A stretch of 56,620 nt of DNA from Clostridiales bacterium (GCA_012517815.1 JAAYUF010000145.1:1-56620), one strand, 5' to 3'; numbered from the stretch's first letter, positions 44,846 to 53,209 are shown. The notes: generated by a model not told the origin, from the letters alone. Program-made: numbers and translations.

Positions 44846-45004
44846 TTACAGGTACTGATCCAGCAGCGCCTCGGTTTCCTCATCCTGCCGGACGGGGGGC
44901 GTCCATTCGATCTGCACGCACTCCACGCCCTGCCAGACTAGCGCGTCGTAGAATGTCTGTATCCCCAGATTGACCACGCGCGGTTTTCCGACGGCTTCAT
45001 TCAT
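44846..45004 (-). CDS. 52-residue protein, detached FdrA C-terminal segment
   Basis: A small frame between fdrA and the DUF1116 gene. It begins ATGAATGA, overlapping the fdrA stop by 8 bases. The sequence holds 'VVNLGIQTFYDALVWQGVEC', then 'VQIEWTPP', and an acidic end. The pattern Asn-x-Gly-x-x-x-Phe-x-x-x-Leu, Gln-Gly-Val, Trp-x-Pro-Pro is what I recall from the extreme C-terminus of longer FdrA/acyl-CoA synthetase-like proteins. FdrA here is shorter (507 against about 555 in E. coli), so the segment seems split off as a separate polypeptide. The coupling start suggests equimolar synthesis. This reading rests on recall of the family, not an alignment. Confidence 0.72.
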   Translation of the reverse strand: MNEAVGKPRVVNLGIQTFYDALVWQGVECVQIEWTPPVRQDEETEALLDQYL

Positions 45005-46520
45005 GCGGATGCCTCCCATGCAACCCCGCCATCAGGGCGGCGGCGAGCCTTGCGCTCTGGTAATTGGAATCCGCCACCACGGCGCCAGCCTCGATCAGCG
45101 CGTCGCGCGCAGCTGCAATGTCCTGCGGATCGCCCTTCGCGCCGCAGATTGCCGTTATAAACACCACTTCGGGATGCTCCCGGATCACCGGAACAAAGGG
45201 GAGAATCGGGTTCGGACTGACCCCCGGGCCGGTGATGAAATCCAGAAGCACCACCGCCACCTCGGGATCGTCCAGTTCCTTTTGCAGCCTTTTCAGCCGC
45301 AGGGACGGATCAAACACCGGATGGGGCGCCTCCGCGGTGAAATCCTCCGCGCCGAGGTCCAGGATCGCGTTGCCCTCGCTTTGCAGATGGGAGGCGAGCC
45401 TGCGCGCATAGCGCGTGTTCAGGTTGGAGGTCAGCGGCACCTGCGGGTTCGTCGCCCGGAACAGGAGCAGCGCCTCCTCGGTAAACGTGCCGCCGCAGTA
45501 GAGCCCGCGGAAGGCTTTCCGTTGCGGCGCGACCCGCGCGAGGAGCTTTGCCGTGAGAGTGTCAAACGCTTGCTCCGGCCACCCCAGCGGCTTTGTTTCG
45601 CCGGTCAGCAGCCGGTAGCTGATCTCCGCCGCCTCCTGCAAACTGGCGGCCCCATGCGCCCTGTGCCCGGCGAACAGATTGTCCCCGCCGCCCAAAAACA
45701 CGGCGACAACGGGCTTCTCCAGCCGGTCGGCATCGGTGAGCACGCTGTCCATCACGCCCGCGTCGGCCAGCTTGCTCACCAGACAGATCACCCTGGTGCG
45801 CGCGTCCCGGTTCATGCGCTCCAGCGCCATGCGCATGGTGATGCCCCCGATCTCCGGCAGCAGGTCGCGCCCCCCGGTGCCGATGATTTCGCTGACCCCT
45901 GCGCCCAGCCGCTCCAGCAGACAGGCGACTTCCTGCGCGCCGCTGCAGCTCGCGGCGACGATGCCCACGCCGCCCGGCCCGACGATGCTTCCCGCGGCAA
46001 GCGCCACGCCCCCGATCAGCCCCACGCCCGCGTCCGGGCCCATCACCAGACGACCCAGCTCGCGCCCCAGCTCCTTCATGGCGCGTTCTTCCCCAAGCGG
46101 CACGTTATCGCTGAACACAAACACATCCATGCCCAGCCGCAGCGCCTTTTTCACCTCGGCGGCTGCGTACTCGCCGGGCAGGGAAACCTGCGCCAGATCA
46201 AATGCGCCGGACGGCAGATCCTTCAGGTCGCGGTATACGCGCCTGTGCGCGCCGCCGCTGTTGTCCAGCGCGTCCAGCGCCGCCGCGCGGGCAGCCTCCA
46301 CGGCGGCGTCGTCCATCGCGTCCACGGCGATCATCAAATCGTACCGGCCGGCGCCGGCGGGTACGGGATAGCCCAGGCTTTCCAGCAACTCAATATTGGC
46401 GGGCGTGCCCATACCGCTTTCCGCGCCCTGCACGTCGTCGCGGGCCGCCAGCTTTTCCGCGACGCCCATCAGGGCTACGGAATCGACATAGCGGTTGGGC
46501 ACCACAAAGACTTTTTTCAC
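44997..46520 (-). CDS. fdrA: FdrA (AllF-like) acyl-CoA synthetase-fold protein
   Basis: 507 residues. The protein has the succinyl-CoA-synthetase-like layout of FdrA: a CoA-binding-type Rossmann domain, 'SLPGEYAAAEVKKALRLGMDV', then 'VGIVAASCSGAQEVACLLER' with 'IIGTGGRDLLPEIGG', and a second ligase domain with 'VLLDFITGPGVSPNP'. E. coli FdrA (AllF) works with AllG and AllH as oxamate transcarbamoylase. The start is GTG at 46520 with GGGAG ahead. It ends 8 bases inside the next small gene. The C-terminal segment of other FdrA proteins is found in that separate frame. Confidence 0.88.
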   Translation of the reverse strand: MKKVFVVPNRYVDSVALMGVAEKLAARDDVQGAESGMGTPANIELLESLGYPVPAGAGRYDLMIAVDAMDDAAVEAARAAALDALDNSGGAHRRVYRDLKDLPSGAFDLAQVSLPGEYAAAEVKKALRLGMDVFVFSDNVPLGEERAMKELGRELGRLVMGPDAGVGLIGGVALAAGSIVGPGGVGIVAASCSGAQEVACLLERLGAGVSEIIGTGGRDLLPEIGGITMRMALERMNRDARTRVICLVSKLADAGVMDSVLTDADRLEKPVVAVFLGGGDNLFAGHRAHGAASLQEAAEISYRLLTGETKPLGWPEQAFDTLTAKLLARVAPQRKAFRGLYCGGTFTEEALLLFRATNPQVPLTSNLNTRYARRLASHLQSEGNAILDLGAEDFTAEAPHPVFDPSLRLKRLQKELDDPEVAVVLLDFITGPGVSPNPILPFVPVIREHPEVVFITAICGAKGDPQDIAAARDALIEAGAVVADSNYQSARLAAALMAGLHGRHPHE

Positions 46521-46683
46521 GGATGCAACTCCCTTCAGGTTAGCCGGGGAAGCGAGCCCCGGAATCAAGGTACGCCGCGCGACGGCGCTGAAACGGAACG
46601 CGGGAAAGGGCAGGACGCGACAAACGGCGCGGTGATCAGGCGAACGGCGATATGCGCGGACGGCTACGGGCCTTTCCTCCGCC

Positions 46684-48441
46684 TCAGCGCCCGACGGGCA
46701 AACGCTCAGCTTGAATGGATCCGTCCCCGTTGCGGGATAGCTGAACACGGTAGGGAACGGCTGGCGCTTCCTGCGCGTCGGTGCGGCAATGACAGCCGAC
46801 GCTGTCCTCCCGCACGAGCGCGGCGGTACACAGCAGGCACGCGGCGGTCAGATCATTGTGCAGCCGGAACCAGAGGAAGGTTTCATGAGGTTCTGCGGGA
46901 CGCAGGCGAAGGAGCGCTTCCCAGCCGCCGCGGAGCGTCCGCAACGCAGAAGCAAGCCCATCGCGGTTTCGCAATACATTGGCGTTTCGGTCCAGCGTGG
47001 TTTGCATTTCTGTTCGCAAGGCATGCAGCGCGACCGAGAAATCGGCCGTGAGCGACTCCGGAGTGGCAGGAGTTCGCGCGGGATGATCTGCGACGACCGT
47101 TGTCTGCCTGGAATTGGATGAGGCGTTTCCGTTCCCGGTGGAGAATACCAAACCGCTGTCCGGAAAGGGGAACGCGTTCATCTCCGGTTTAAATTCGGAT
47201 GTGTTCGCCGCGGAGGCGGGGCTGTCCATCCTGCCGATATCCGCACCGGCGGGATTTTGGCGGATATACGCCGCCGCCGCCCGCCCGGCCCGGCGGCCGA
47301 ACACGAGCGTCTCCAACCCCGCGCTGCCGCCAATACGGTTGGCGCCGTGCAGCCCGCCCATGACCTCGCCGCAGGCAAACAGCCCTTCGACGGTGGAAGC
47401 GCCTTGCGCGTCCACCCGCACACCGCCAAGCGACGTATGCGCGCACGGCGCCAGCTCGATCCATTCGCTCGCCAGATCGATCCCGACGGCGCGGTACCGG
47501 GCCACATAGGCGGGGTACAGCGCTTCCAGCCGTTCCTTGCCTAGCGCGGTCGCGTCAAAGTACACGCCGCCGTGCGCCGTACCCTTGTCTGCCTGGATTT
47601 CCGCCGCGATGCGCCTGGCCAGCAAATCCTTGTTCACGCGCTCGCCCTCCGGGCCGTAGCGCAGCATGAAGCGCTCGCCGTCGCTATTGCGGAGAACCGC
47701 GCCTTCAAAAAACATTGTGGTGATCATGCTGGTGCCGCGCAGCGCTTCCGGCCACACGGCCCCGCTGGGCTCGAACTGGATCATCTCCAGATCGCACAGC
47801 GCCGCGCCGGCGCGAAAAGCCATGGCGACGCCGTCGCCGCCCGAATCGCGCTTGTTGGTCGTAAACGGATAGATGCCGCAAAACCCGCCGCACGCGAGCA
47901 CCGTAGCCGCGGCGCGCACCGTGACCCACGCATGGGAGGGTTGGTCAAAACACAGCGCGCCGGTGACGCGTCCGCCTTGCGCTTGCAGGTGCACCGCGCG
48001 CAGGCCGGGCCGCTCGTCCAGTTTGGCCTCCAACTCCGCCTTCAGGGTTTTGAGAACGGCGACGCCCGTATCGTTGCCTACGGACATCACGCGCGGATGG
48101 CTGGCCCCGAGCGGGCGCAGGAACTGGTAGCCTTGCCCGTCGCGGTTAAAGCGCAGGCCCATCCCTTCCAGCTCGGTCAGGATCTCCGGCGCGTCCTGAC
48201 AAAGCGCGGCCGCCAGCGCGGGATCGCTCACGCCCTGTCCGCTGGCGATGGTGTCGGATAAAAAGCTCTCTACCGAATCCTTCGGGTGTACGGGGATGTT
48301 GATGCCGTGCACCCAGGGCGAAGCGCCGGGGCCGTCGCTCAGCAGCGTTACCTGCAAGCCTGTGCGCGAGGCCTCGCGCGCCGCCATGCGACCCGCGAGG
48401 CCTCCGCCGATGATCAGGCAATCCGTTGTCACGGTCTGCAT
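46684..48441 (-). CDS. FAD flavoprotein of the fumarate reductase/aspartate oxidase type
   Basis: 585 residues. FAD-binding 'CLIIGGGLAGRMAAREASRTG' near the N-terminus, then the capping region and 'ELAPCAHTSLGGVRVD' with 'GLFACGEVMGGLHGANRIGG' typical of succinate dehydrogenase, fumarate reductase and L-aspartate oxidase flavoproteins. A low-complexity linker (about 410-470, rich in Ser, Thr, Asn, Pro) separates the helical C-terminal domain. The usual substrate Arg/His pair is not certain. It overlaps the IlvD gene at a GTGA; the ATG at 48441 has GGGAAG and is preferred to the GTG at 48447. In operon 3 it is the likely oxidoreductase acting between dehydration and cleavage. Confidence 0.82.
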   Translation of the reverse strand: MQTVTTDCLIIGGGLAGRMAAREASRTGLQVTLLSDGPGASPWVHGINIPVHPKDSVESFLSDTIASGQGVSDPALAAALCQDAPEILTELEGMGLRFNRDGQGYQFLRPLGASHPRVMSVGNDTGVAVLKTLKAELEAKLDERPGLRAVHLQAQGGRVTGALCFDQPSHAWVTVRAAATVLACGGFCGIYPFTTNKRDSGGDGVAMAFRAGAALCDLEMIQFEPSGAVWPEALRGTSMITTMFFEGAVLRNSDGERFMLRYGPEGERVNKDLLARRIAAEIQADKGTAHGGVYFDATALGKERLEALYPAYVARYRAVGIDLASEWIELAPCAHTSLGGVRVDAQGASTVEGLFACGEVMGGLHGANRIGGSAGLETLVFGRRAGRAAAAYIRQNPAGADIGRMDSPASAANTSEFKPEMNAFPFPDSGLVFSTGNGNASSNSRQTTVVADHPARTPATPESLTADFSVALHALRTEMQTTLDRNANVLRNRDGLASALRTLRGGWEALLRLRPAEPHETFLWFRLHNDLTAACLLCTAALVREDSVGCHCRTDAQEAPAVPYRVQLSRNGDGSIQAERLPVGR

Positions 48442-48443
48442 GG

Positions 48444-50120
48444 TCACACTTCCCAGATGCCGCCCTTGGCCATGGAGCCGATGTTGCGGGAGAAAAGCCG
48501 GAGGAAGCGGGGATAGTCGCTGCCGGGGAACTCCCAGCTGAACTGGGCGATGCGGCTCTTGATTTCTTCCTCGGACAGCGCCAGATCGATCCGGCGCGCG
48601 GGTACGTCGATGACAATCTCATCTCCGTCGCGCACAACCGCAAGAGGGCTGCCCAGCGCGGCTTCGGGGCTCACGTAGCCGACGCTCAGCCCGCTGGTAC
48701 CGCCGGAGAAGCGCCCGTCGGTCACGATGGCGCAGGAGTTATACAGCGCGGGCTTGCCCTTGAGCTCTTCCTGGAAGGTGAACGCGGTGGTGCCAAACCG
48801 GCCCTTGAGGCCCATAAAGCGCAGCACGATGGCGTCGCCTTCCCTGATCTGCCCGGCGCGGAGCGCTTCCAGACCGTCGTGGAGGCTGTCGTAGCAGCGG
48901 GCTTTGCCGCTGAAGTGCATCAGGTGGGAGGGAACCGCCGCGATTTTCAGGATTGATCCTTCCGGCGCGAGGTTGCCGTAGAGCACGCCGATGCCCGGCT
49001 CCCGCATCACGGGGTTATCCAGCGTGCGGATGCAGTCGTCATTGTAGATGGGTGCGTTTTCCACGTTCTCACGCACGGTACGGCCGTTGACGGTCAGGCA
49101 GTCGCCGTGGAGCAGCGGCAGCAGGTTCTTCATCAGCGCCGGCATGCCGCCCGCCAGGTCGAAATCCTTCACGGAGTATTCGCCGCCCGGCATCAGGTGG
49201 CTCAGCAGCGGCACCTTGTTGGAGGCTTCGTCGAAATACTTCCACCAGGGCAGATCGTACCCGGCCTCGTGCGCGATGGCGGGCATGTGCAAAATCAGGT
49301 TGGAGGAACCCGCGACCGCCATATCCACGGCGATGGCGTTCTTGATGGCGTCCACCGTCATGATCTGGCGGGCGGTAACGCCCTGCTCCACCAGCTTCAT
49401 GATTTGCAAACCCGCCTCGTAGCTCAGCTTGCGGATGGCGCTGGAAACGGCGCTCATGTTGCTGTTGCCCGGCAGGGTCAGGCCCATGGCTTCGGCCATC
49501 ATGCACATGGAGTTGGCGGTGGTCATGGAGGTGCAGGCTCCGCAGGGGCCCCAGCTGTTGGCGATCAGGCCGTTGTACTCGTCCATGTCCATCTTGCCTT
49601 CGGCGGCGGTGCCCACCTTATCCTGCGCGCGGATGTGCACGACTTCCTTGCCGCGGAACTGGCCGTGGGGCATGTAGCCGCCGGTGATGATGATGGTGGG
49701 GATATCCAGCCGCGCCGCGCCCATCAGGTGGCCGGGCACGATGGAGTCGCAGGTGGAAAGCATCACCATACCGTCAAAGAAGTTGCCTTCCACGGTCAGC
49801 TCCACCTGATCGGCGATGCTGTTGCGGCTGGGGATCTCAATGTATTTGGGATCCTTGAGCACCATGCCGTCGCAGATGGCGGTGGTCATCACTTCCAGGG
49901 GCAGGCCGCCCGCCTCGCGCACGCCCTGCTTCACGCGCTCCGCCAGTTCCTTGAGGTGCACATGGCCGGGGTTATACTCGTTCCAGCTGTTGACGACGGC
50001 GATCAGCGGACGGTGGAGTTCCTCCTCGGTATAGCCCATGCCCAGCATCAGGCCGCGCCTGCATTCCGAAGCCTCGCCAAATTCCCAGTTGCTCCGCATG
50101 TCCGCATAGGTTTTTTTCAC
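48444..50120 (-). CDS. IlvD/Edd family sugar-acid dehydratase
   Basis: 558 residues. Fe-S cluster and Mg motifs of the family: 'STCDSIVPGHLMGAAR' (first Cys), 'NSWGPCGACTSMTTANSM' (Cys pair), 'LPGNSNM', and the C-terminal 'TDGRFSGGTSGLSVGYVSPEA'. The family includes dihydroxy-acid dehydratase, 6-phosphogluconate dehydratase and D-xylonate, L-arabonate and D-gluconate dehydratases. Context with an SDR and an MBL hydrolase favours an aldonic acid, giving a 2-keto-3-deoxy acid. The start is GTG at 50120 with GAGGGGG ahead; the TTG further upstream is part of that site. Confidence 0.92.
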   Translation of the reverse strand: MKKTYADMRSNWEFGEASECRRGLMLGMGYTEEELHRPLIAVVNSWNEYNPGHVHLKELAERVKQGVREAGGLPLEVMTTAICDGMVLKDPKYIEIPSRNSIADQVELTVEGNFFDGMVMLSTCDSIVPGHLMGAARLDIPTIIITGGYMPHGQFRGKEVVHIRAQDKVGTAAEGKMDMDEYNGLIANSWGPCGACTSMTTANSMCMMAEAMGLTLPGNSNMSAVSSAIRKLSYEAGLQIMKLVEQGVTARQIMTVDAIKNAIAVDMAVAGSSNLILHMPAIAHEAGYDLPWWKYFDEASNKVPLLSHLMPGGEYSVKDFDLAGGMPALMKNLLPLLHGDCLTVNGRTVRENVENAPIYNDDCIRTLDNPVMREPGIGVLYGNLAPEGSILKIAAVPSHLMHFSGKARCYDSLHDGLEALRAGQIREGDAIVLRFMGLKGRFGTTAFTFQEELKGKPALYNSCAIVTDGRFSGGTSGLSVGYVSPEAALGSPLAVVRDGDEIVIDVPARRIDLALSEEEIKSRIAQFSWEFPGSDYPRFLRLFSRNIGSMAKGGIWEV

Positions 50121-50138
50121 GATGGTCGTCCCCCTCAA

Positions 50139-50930
50139 TTAAAATGGTTCGTCCAGCATATTGTCGATCGCGCCGTCGATGGACTGCCCGCCGTCGATGC
50201 AGATCGTCTGCCCCACGATGAAGCGGCTTTTAGCCTTGTCCGCCAGAAACAGCACCATAGGCGTGATGTCGTCGGGCACGCCGCCGTACCCGGCCGGGAT
50301 TTTCCGGTTGAACCCCTCGACGTTCTGATCGGAATACCGGCTCATGATATGGGTGTAAATGAGCCCCGGCGCGATGCAGTTGACGTTGATGCCGTATTTG
50401 ATCAGCTCCACGCCGATGGACTTGGTAAACATGTTGAGCCCCGCCTTGCCGGCGGAATAGGGCAGCGCCTTTCGCCGCACCCAGGTGATTTCGCCGTGGA
50501 TGGAGGAGATGTTGATGATCGCTCCCCGCGTGCCCTTCTCCACCATGTCCTTGGCGGCGGCGCGGGCGCAGTACGCGGCGGAGTTGAGGTTCAGGTCGAT
50601 CTGCGCGTCCCAGTAGTCCATGGGCATATCCACAAAGCCGCCCTTGGGCATGGTGAGCGCGCCGCCGGCGTTGTTCACCAGCACGTCGATCTTGCCGAAG
50701 TGGGCGATAAAGGCCGCCAGCATGGCTTCGCACTGTTCGCGCCTGGATACGTCCGCTTGGTACACCTGTGCGTCCGCGCCGGCGGCCCGGCATTCCTCGG
50801 CGACGCGCGCGGCAGGCTCGGCGGAGTTGCAATAGTTGACGCCGACGTCGTAGCCTTCCCTGGCGAAGGCGAGCGCGCACGCCGCGCCGATGCCCAGCGA
50901 CGATCCGGTGATCAGCACTGATTTTCGCAT
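50139..50930 (-). CDS. Short-chain dehydrogenase (glucose/galactose dehydrogenase-like)
   Basis: 263 residues, classical SDR. 'VLITGSSLGIGAACALAFAR' (TGxxxGIG), 'VLVNNAGGALT' (NNAG), catalytic Ser in 'IINISSIHGEI' and Tyr/Lys in 'LPYSAGKAGLNMF'; the C-terminal 'ICIDGGQSI' is close to Glc-1-dehydrogenase and FabG types. It probably oxidises a sugar or polyol to the lactone or ketose. ATG at 50930 has AAGGAG. Upstream of the IlvD gene, it fits the first step of a non-phosphorylating sugar-acid route (inference). Confidence 0.9.
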   Translation of the reverse strand: MRKSVLITGSSLGIGAACALAFAREGYDVGVNYCNSAEPAARVAEECRAAGADAQVYQADVSRREQCEAMLAAFIAHFGKIDVLVNNAGGALTMPKGGFVDMPMDYWDAQIDLNLNSAAYCARAAAKDMVEKGTRGAIINISSIHGEITWVRRKALPYSAGKAGLNMFTKSIGVELIKYGINVNCIAPGLIYTHIMSRYSDQNVEGFNRKIPAGYGGVPDDITPMVLFLADKAKSRFIVGQTICIDGGQSIDGAIDNMLDEPF

Positions 50931-50986
50931 GAGTATGTCTCCTTACCGTTAATGGGTTTCGAAGCTGACGCGGCTGGATAAGCGCC

Positions 50987-51871
50987 TTACGCGGTATCGC
51001 TCCGCCGGGTCATGGCCAGGTAGCCTTCCACCGTATGCATGGGCAGGAACAGGTGCTCGGGCCGGCGACCGCCGATGTCCGCGATCAGCGCCAGGGCGAT
51101 GGCGGCCGTGTCCGAAACGCCCGCGGCCGCCATGCCGGCGACAAACCCGCGGTCATGCTCATGGCAGCCAAGGCACATCGCCAGATACCGCCGGACGGCG
51201 TCCGCCCCCAAGGCCTCCGCGCCCAGCGGAAGGTAAGGGTGGCCGCAGACGATGGATTCGACCTGTAAGGCCATCAGCCGGTCCAAAGTTTCTCGGTAGC
51301 GGCCCGGATCCAGTAAAAGGGCGCACCCCTGCGAGCAGGTGCCGTTGAGCTGAAGCGAATCGCCGGTGATCAGCGTCTGGGTCCGCTCGTGCAGGTAGCA
51401 GCAGGCGTCCGTATCATGGCCGGGGGTGTGCAGCAGGCGCAACGGGCCCACCCGGTCGCCGTCGGCCAGCAGCCGGTCCGCGCGCACACCGGAAAGCCCG
51501 GCGGGCGGCGCGGGGCTGTGCAACGGGAAACGGGAACGGATCGCGCGGCTGTAGGCCAACGGGTCGGCCAGCCGGTCGGCGGAATCCCGATACACCGCCA
51601 CGCGCAGCGAGGGCGCCAGCGCCTTGAGCCGCGAACAGCCGCCCACATGATCGCCGTGGATGTGGGTGAGAACCAGCCAGGCGATATCGGCGAAGGTCAG
51701 CCCCATTTCCTTGAGCGCGGGCTGGATGCACCGATCCACCGTTTCGGCGCAGCCGCCGCTGTCCACCAGCACGGGGCATTCGCCCGTCACCAGGGTTACA
51801 CCGGTCCAGCATCCCGGAAAATCCACTTGTAACCGATACACGTTTTCAGCCATCCGAACGAATGATTCCAC
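50987..51871 (-). CDS. Metallo-beta-lactamase-fold hydrolase
   Basis: 294 residues. Metal motifs: 'VLTHIHGDHVGG' (HxHxDH), 'LLHTPGHDTDACCYL', 'LITGDSLQLNG' and 'IVCGHPYLPLG'. A C-terminal helical part follows. It should be a zinc hydrolase; in a cluster with an SDR and an aldonate dehydratase a lactonase is the natural guess. I place the start at GTG 51871, with GAAAGGG 8 bases ahead. The ATG at 51895 lies within or next to the predicted transcription start and has no Shine-Dalgarno. It is first gene of operon 3. Confidence 0.82.
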   Translation of the reverse strand: MESFVRMAENVYRLQVDFPGCWTGVTLVTGECPVLVDSGGCAETVDRCIQPALKEMGLTFADIAWLVLTHIHGDHVGGCSRLKALAPSLRVAVYRDSADRLADPLAYSRAIRSRFPLHSPAPPAGLSGVRADRLLADGDRVGPLRLLHTPGHDTDACCYLHERTQTLITGDSLQLNGTCSQGCALLLDPGRYRETLDRLMALQVESIVCGHPYLPLGAEALGADAVRRYLAMCLGCHEHDRGFVAGMAAAGVSDTAAIALALIADIGGRRPEHLFLPMHTVEGYLAMTRRSDTA

Positions 51872-51898
51872 GGGCTTCACCCTTTCGATTCCCATGCC

Positions 51899-51927
51899 AT
51901 TGTACCGTTTGCCTATAGGCGGCTCAA
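51899..51927 (-). promoter_or_regulatory. Promoter of the nine-gene operon 3
   Basis: On the - strand: -35 TTGAGC (51922-51927), 17 bases, -10 TACAAT (51899-51904). The transcription start would fall near 51892, which decides against the ATG at 51895 as the first codon. Confidence 0.65.
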
Positions 51928-51964
51928 CGTGAAAGAAGCAAAATCAACGTGTACAGATTTCGTA

Positions 51965-51993
51965 TTGATTATTCCGTGCGCTTGAGGTATACT
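51965..51993 (+). promoter_or_regulatory. Promoter of sensor-HTH regulator B
   Basis: -35 TTGATT (51965-51970), 17 bases, -10 TATACT (51988-51993), with TATAAT overlapping at 51993-51998. The -35 is part of TTTCGTATTGATT. Confidence 0.65.
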
Positions 51994-52051
51994 ATAATAT
52001 TAAAAAGCATATGAACACAACGCAGGCCAGCAGAGCTCGGGGAGGTAGGCG

Positions 52052-53209
52052 ATGCGAGACCGAGTGATCCCGGTGTTTTATGATGAAAAATCGGCGGCCT
52101 CCACGCAATACGCCACCACCATTCAGGGCATCCGCGCCGCGGCCGCGCGCGGCGGCGTTCGCATCATGCCGATTTCCGACGCGATGGCGGAGGAAACGGA
52201 CTATACCGATTTTCCCTCCGCCGCGGTGATCACCAGCGCAAGCATGCCGTTTGTGGTGGCGGTGATCCGCAGGTTGCGCGCCGCCCACTGCCGCACGGTG
52301 CTGGCCGGTATGGACAGCGAGCAGTTCGGGCACGATATCTCCTGCGCCACGCCCTCAAGACGTGCGGAAACGCAGCAACTGGTCAACTACCTGTACAATT
52401 GCGGCAAGGAGCACATTGCGCTGGTCGGTTTCGGGCGCAACTCCATCAACGATAATTTCCGTTATCATGCGGCGATGAGCGCCGTAGCCCTGTGGGGTAA
52501 AATCCTCTCGGAAAGCGACGTCTGGCTCTGGCAGCACGACCCGCGCACGAGCTTTGAGGCATTTTTGGACGTGGCGGAGCGCTACGACGCGGTCATCTGC
52601 CCCAACGATATCATGGCCATCGGCCTGATCAACAGCTGCAAGGCGCACGGCCTCCGTGTGCCGGAGGACCTCTACGTCGCCTCGTTTGGCAACATGAGCA
52701 TCGGGCGCTTTTACCGCCCCACCATCACCACCATGACGATGGACATGACCGTGGTGGGGGAGCAGGCTTTCAACGTCTGGCGGTTCCTGACCGCGGGCGA
52801 AACGCAGGCGGAAACGGCGCTGAAAATCACGGTGCCCAGCCGCATCCTCGTGCGGGAAAGCACCGCCGGCCGGCTGATTGAGCAGGGGCAAACCGTTATG
52901 TTTCCCGATCTGAAAGCCGATTCGTTTTACGTCAATCCCAAGATCACCGTGCTGGTCGGCATCGAGCACTGCATATCCCAACGCGACGCGATCGATTTTC
53001 GCGTGCTCGGCGGGCTGATGTCCGGGCAGAGCTACGAGGAGATTTCCGACCGGCTGTTTATCAGCGGCAGTACGCTGCGGTACCGCCTGAACAAAATTTT
53101 CACCGACGCTGGCGTGAAAACCCGGCAGGAGTTTGAAATGTTGATTCGGGAGCACCTTGGCGCGGGTAATCCCTTTGCGGGCGCAGAGGAGACTGCCGAA
53201 CGGCCGTAA
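52052..53209 (+). CDS. Regulator B: LacI-type sensor with C-terminal HTH
   Basis: 385 residues, paralogue of regulator A with the same layout. Sensor domain segments: 'RVIPVFYDEKSAASTQYATT', 'RTVLAGMDSEQFGHDISC', 'EHIALVGFGRNSINDNF', 'YDAVICPNDIMAIGLINSCK' and 'VASFGNMSIGRFYRPTITTM', each matching regulator A. C-terminal HTH 'QSYEEISDRLFISGSTLRYRL' (about 328-348). No N-terminal HTH is present. It is divergent from operon 3 and is its likely regulator, sensing a sugar-derived effector. ATG at 52052 has GGGGAGG. Confidence 0.85.
   Translation: MRDRVIPVFYDEKSAASTQYATTIQGIRAAAARGGVRIMPISDAMAEETDYTDFPSAAVITSASMPFVVAVIRRLRAAHCRTVLAGMDSEQFGHDISCATPSRRAETQQLVNYLYNCGKEHIALVGFGRNSINDNFRYHAAMSAVALWGKILSESDVWLWQHDPRTSFEAFLDVAERYDAVICPNDIMAIGLINSCKAHGLRVPEDLYVASFGNMSIGRFYRPTITTMTMDMTVVGEQAFNVWRFLTAGETQAETALKITVPSRILVRESTAGRLIEQGQTVMFPDLKADSFYVNPKITVLVGIEHCISQRDAIDFRVLGGLMSGQSYEEISDRLFISGSTLRYRLNKIFTDAGVKTRQEFEMLIREHLGAGNPFAGAEETAERP

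Noticed and set aside
44970-47051. 693-codon open frame on the + strand across fdrA
   Set aside because: A shadow of fdrA and the flavoprotein gene; its residues are typical antisense Arg/His/Gln-rich text.
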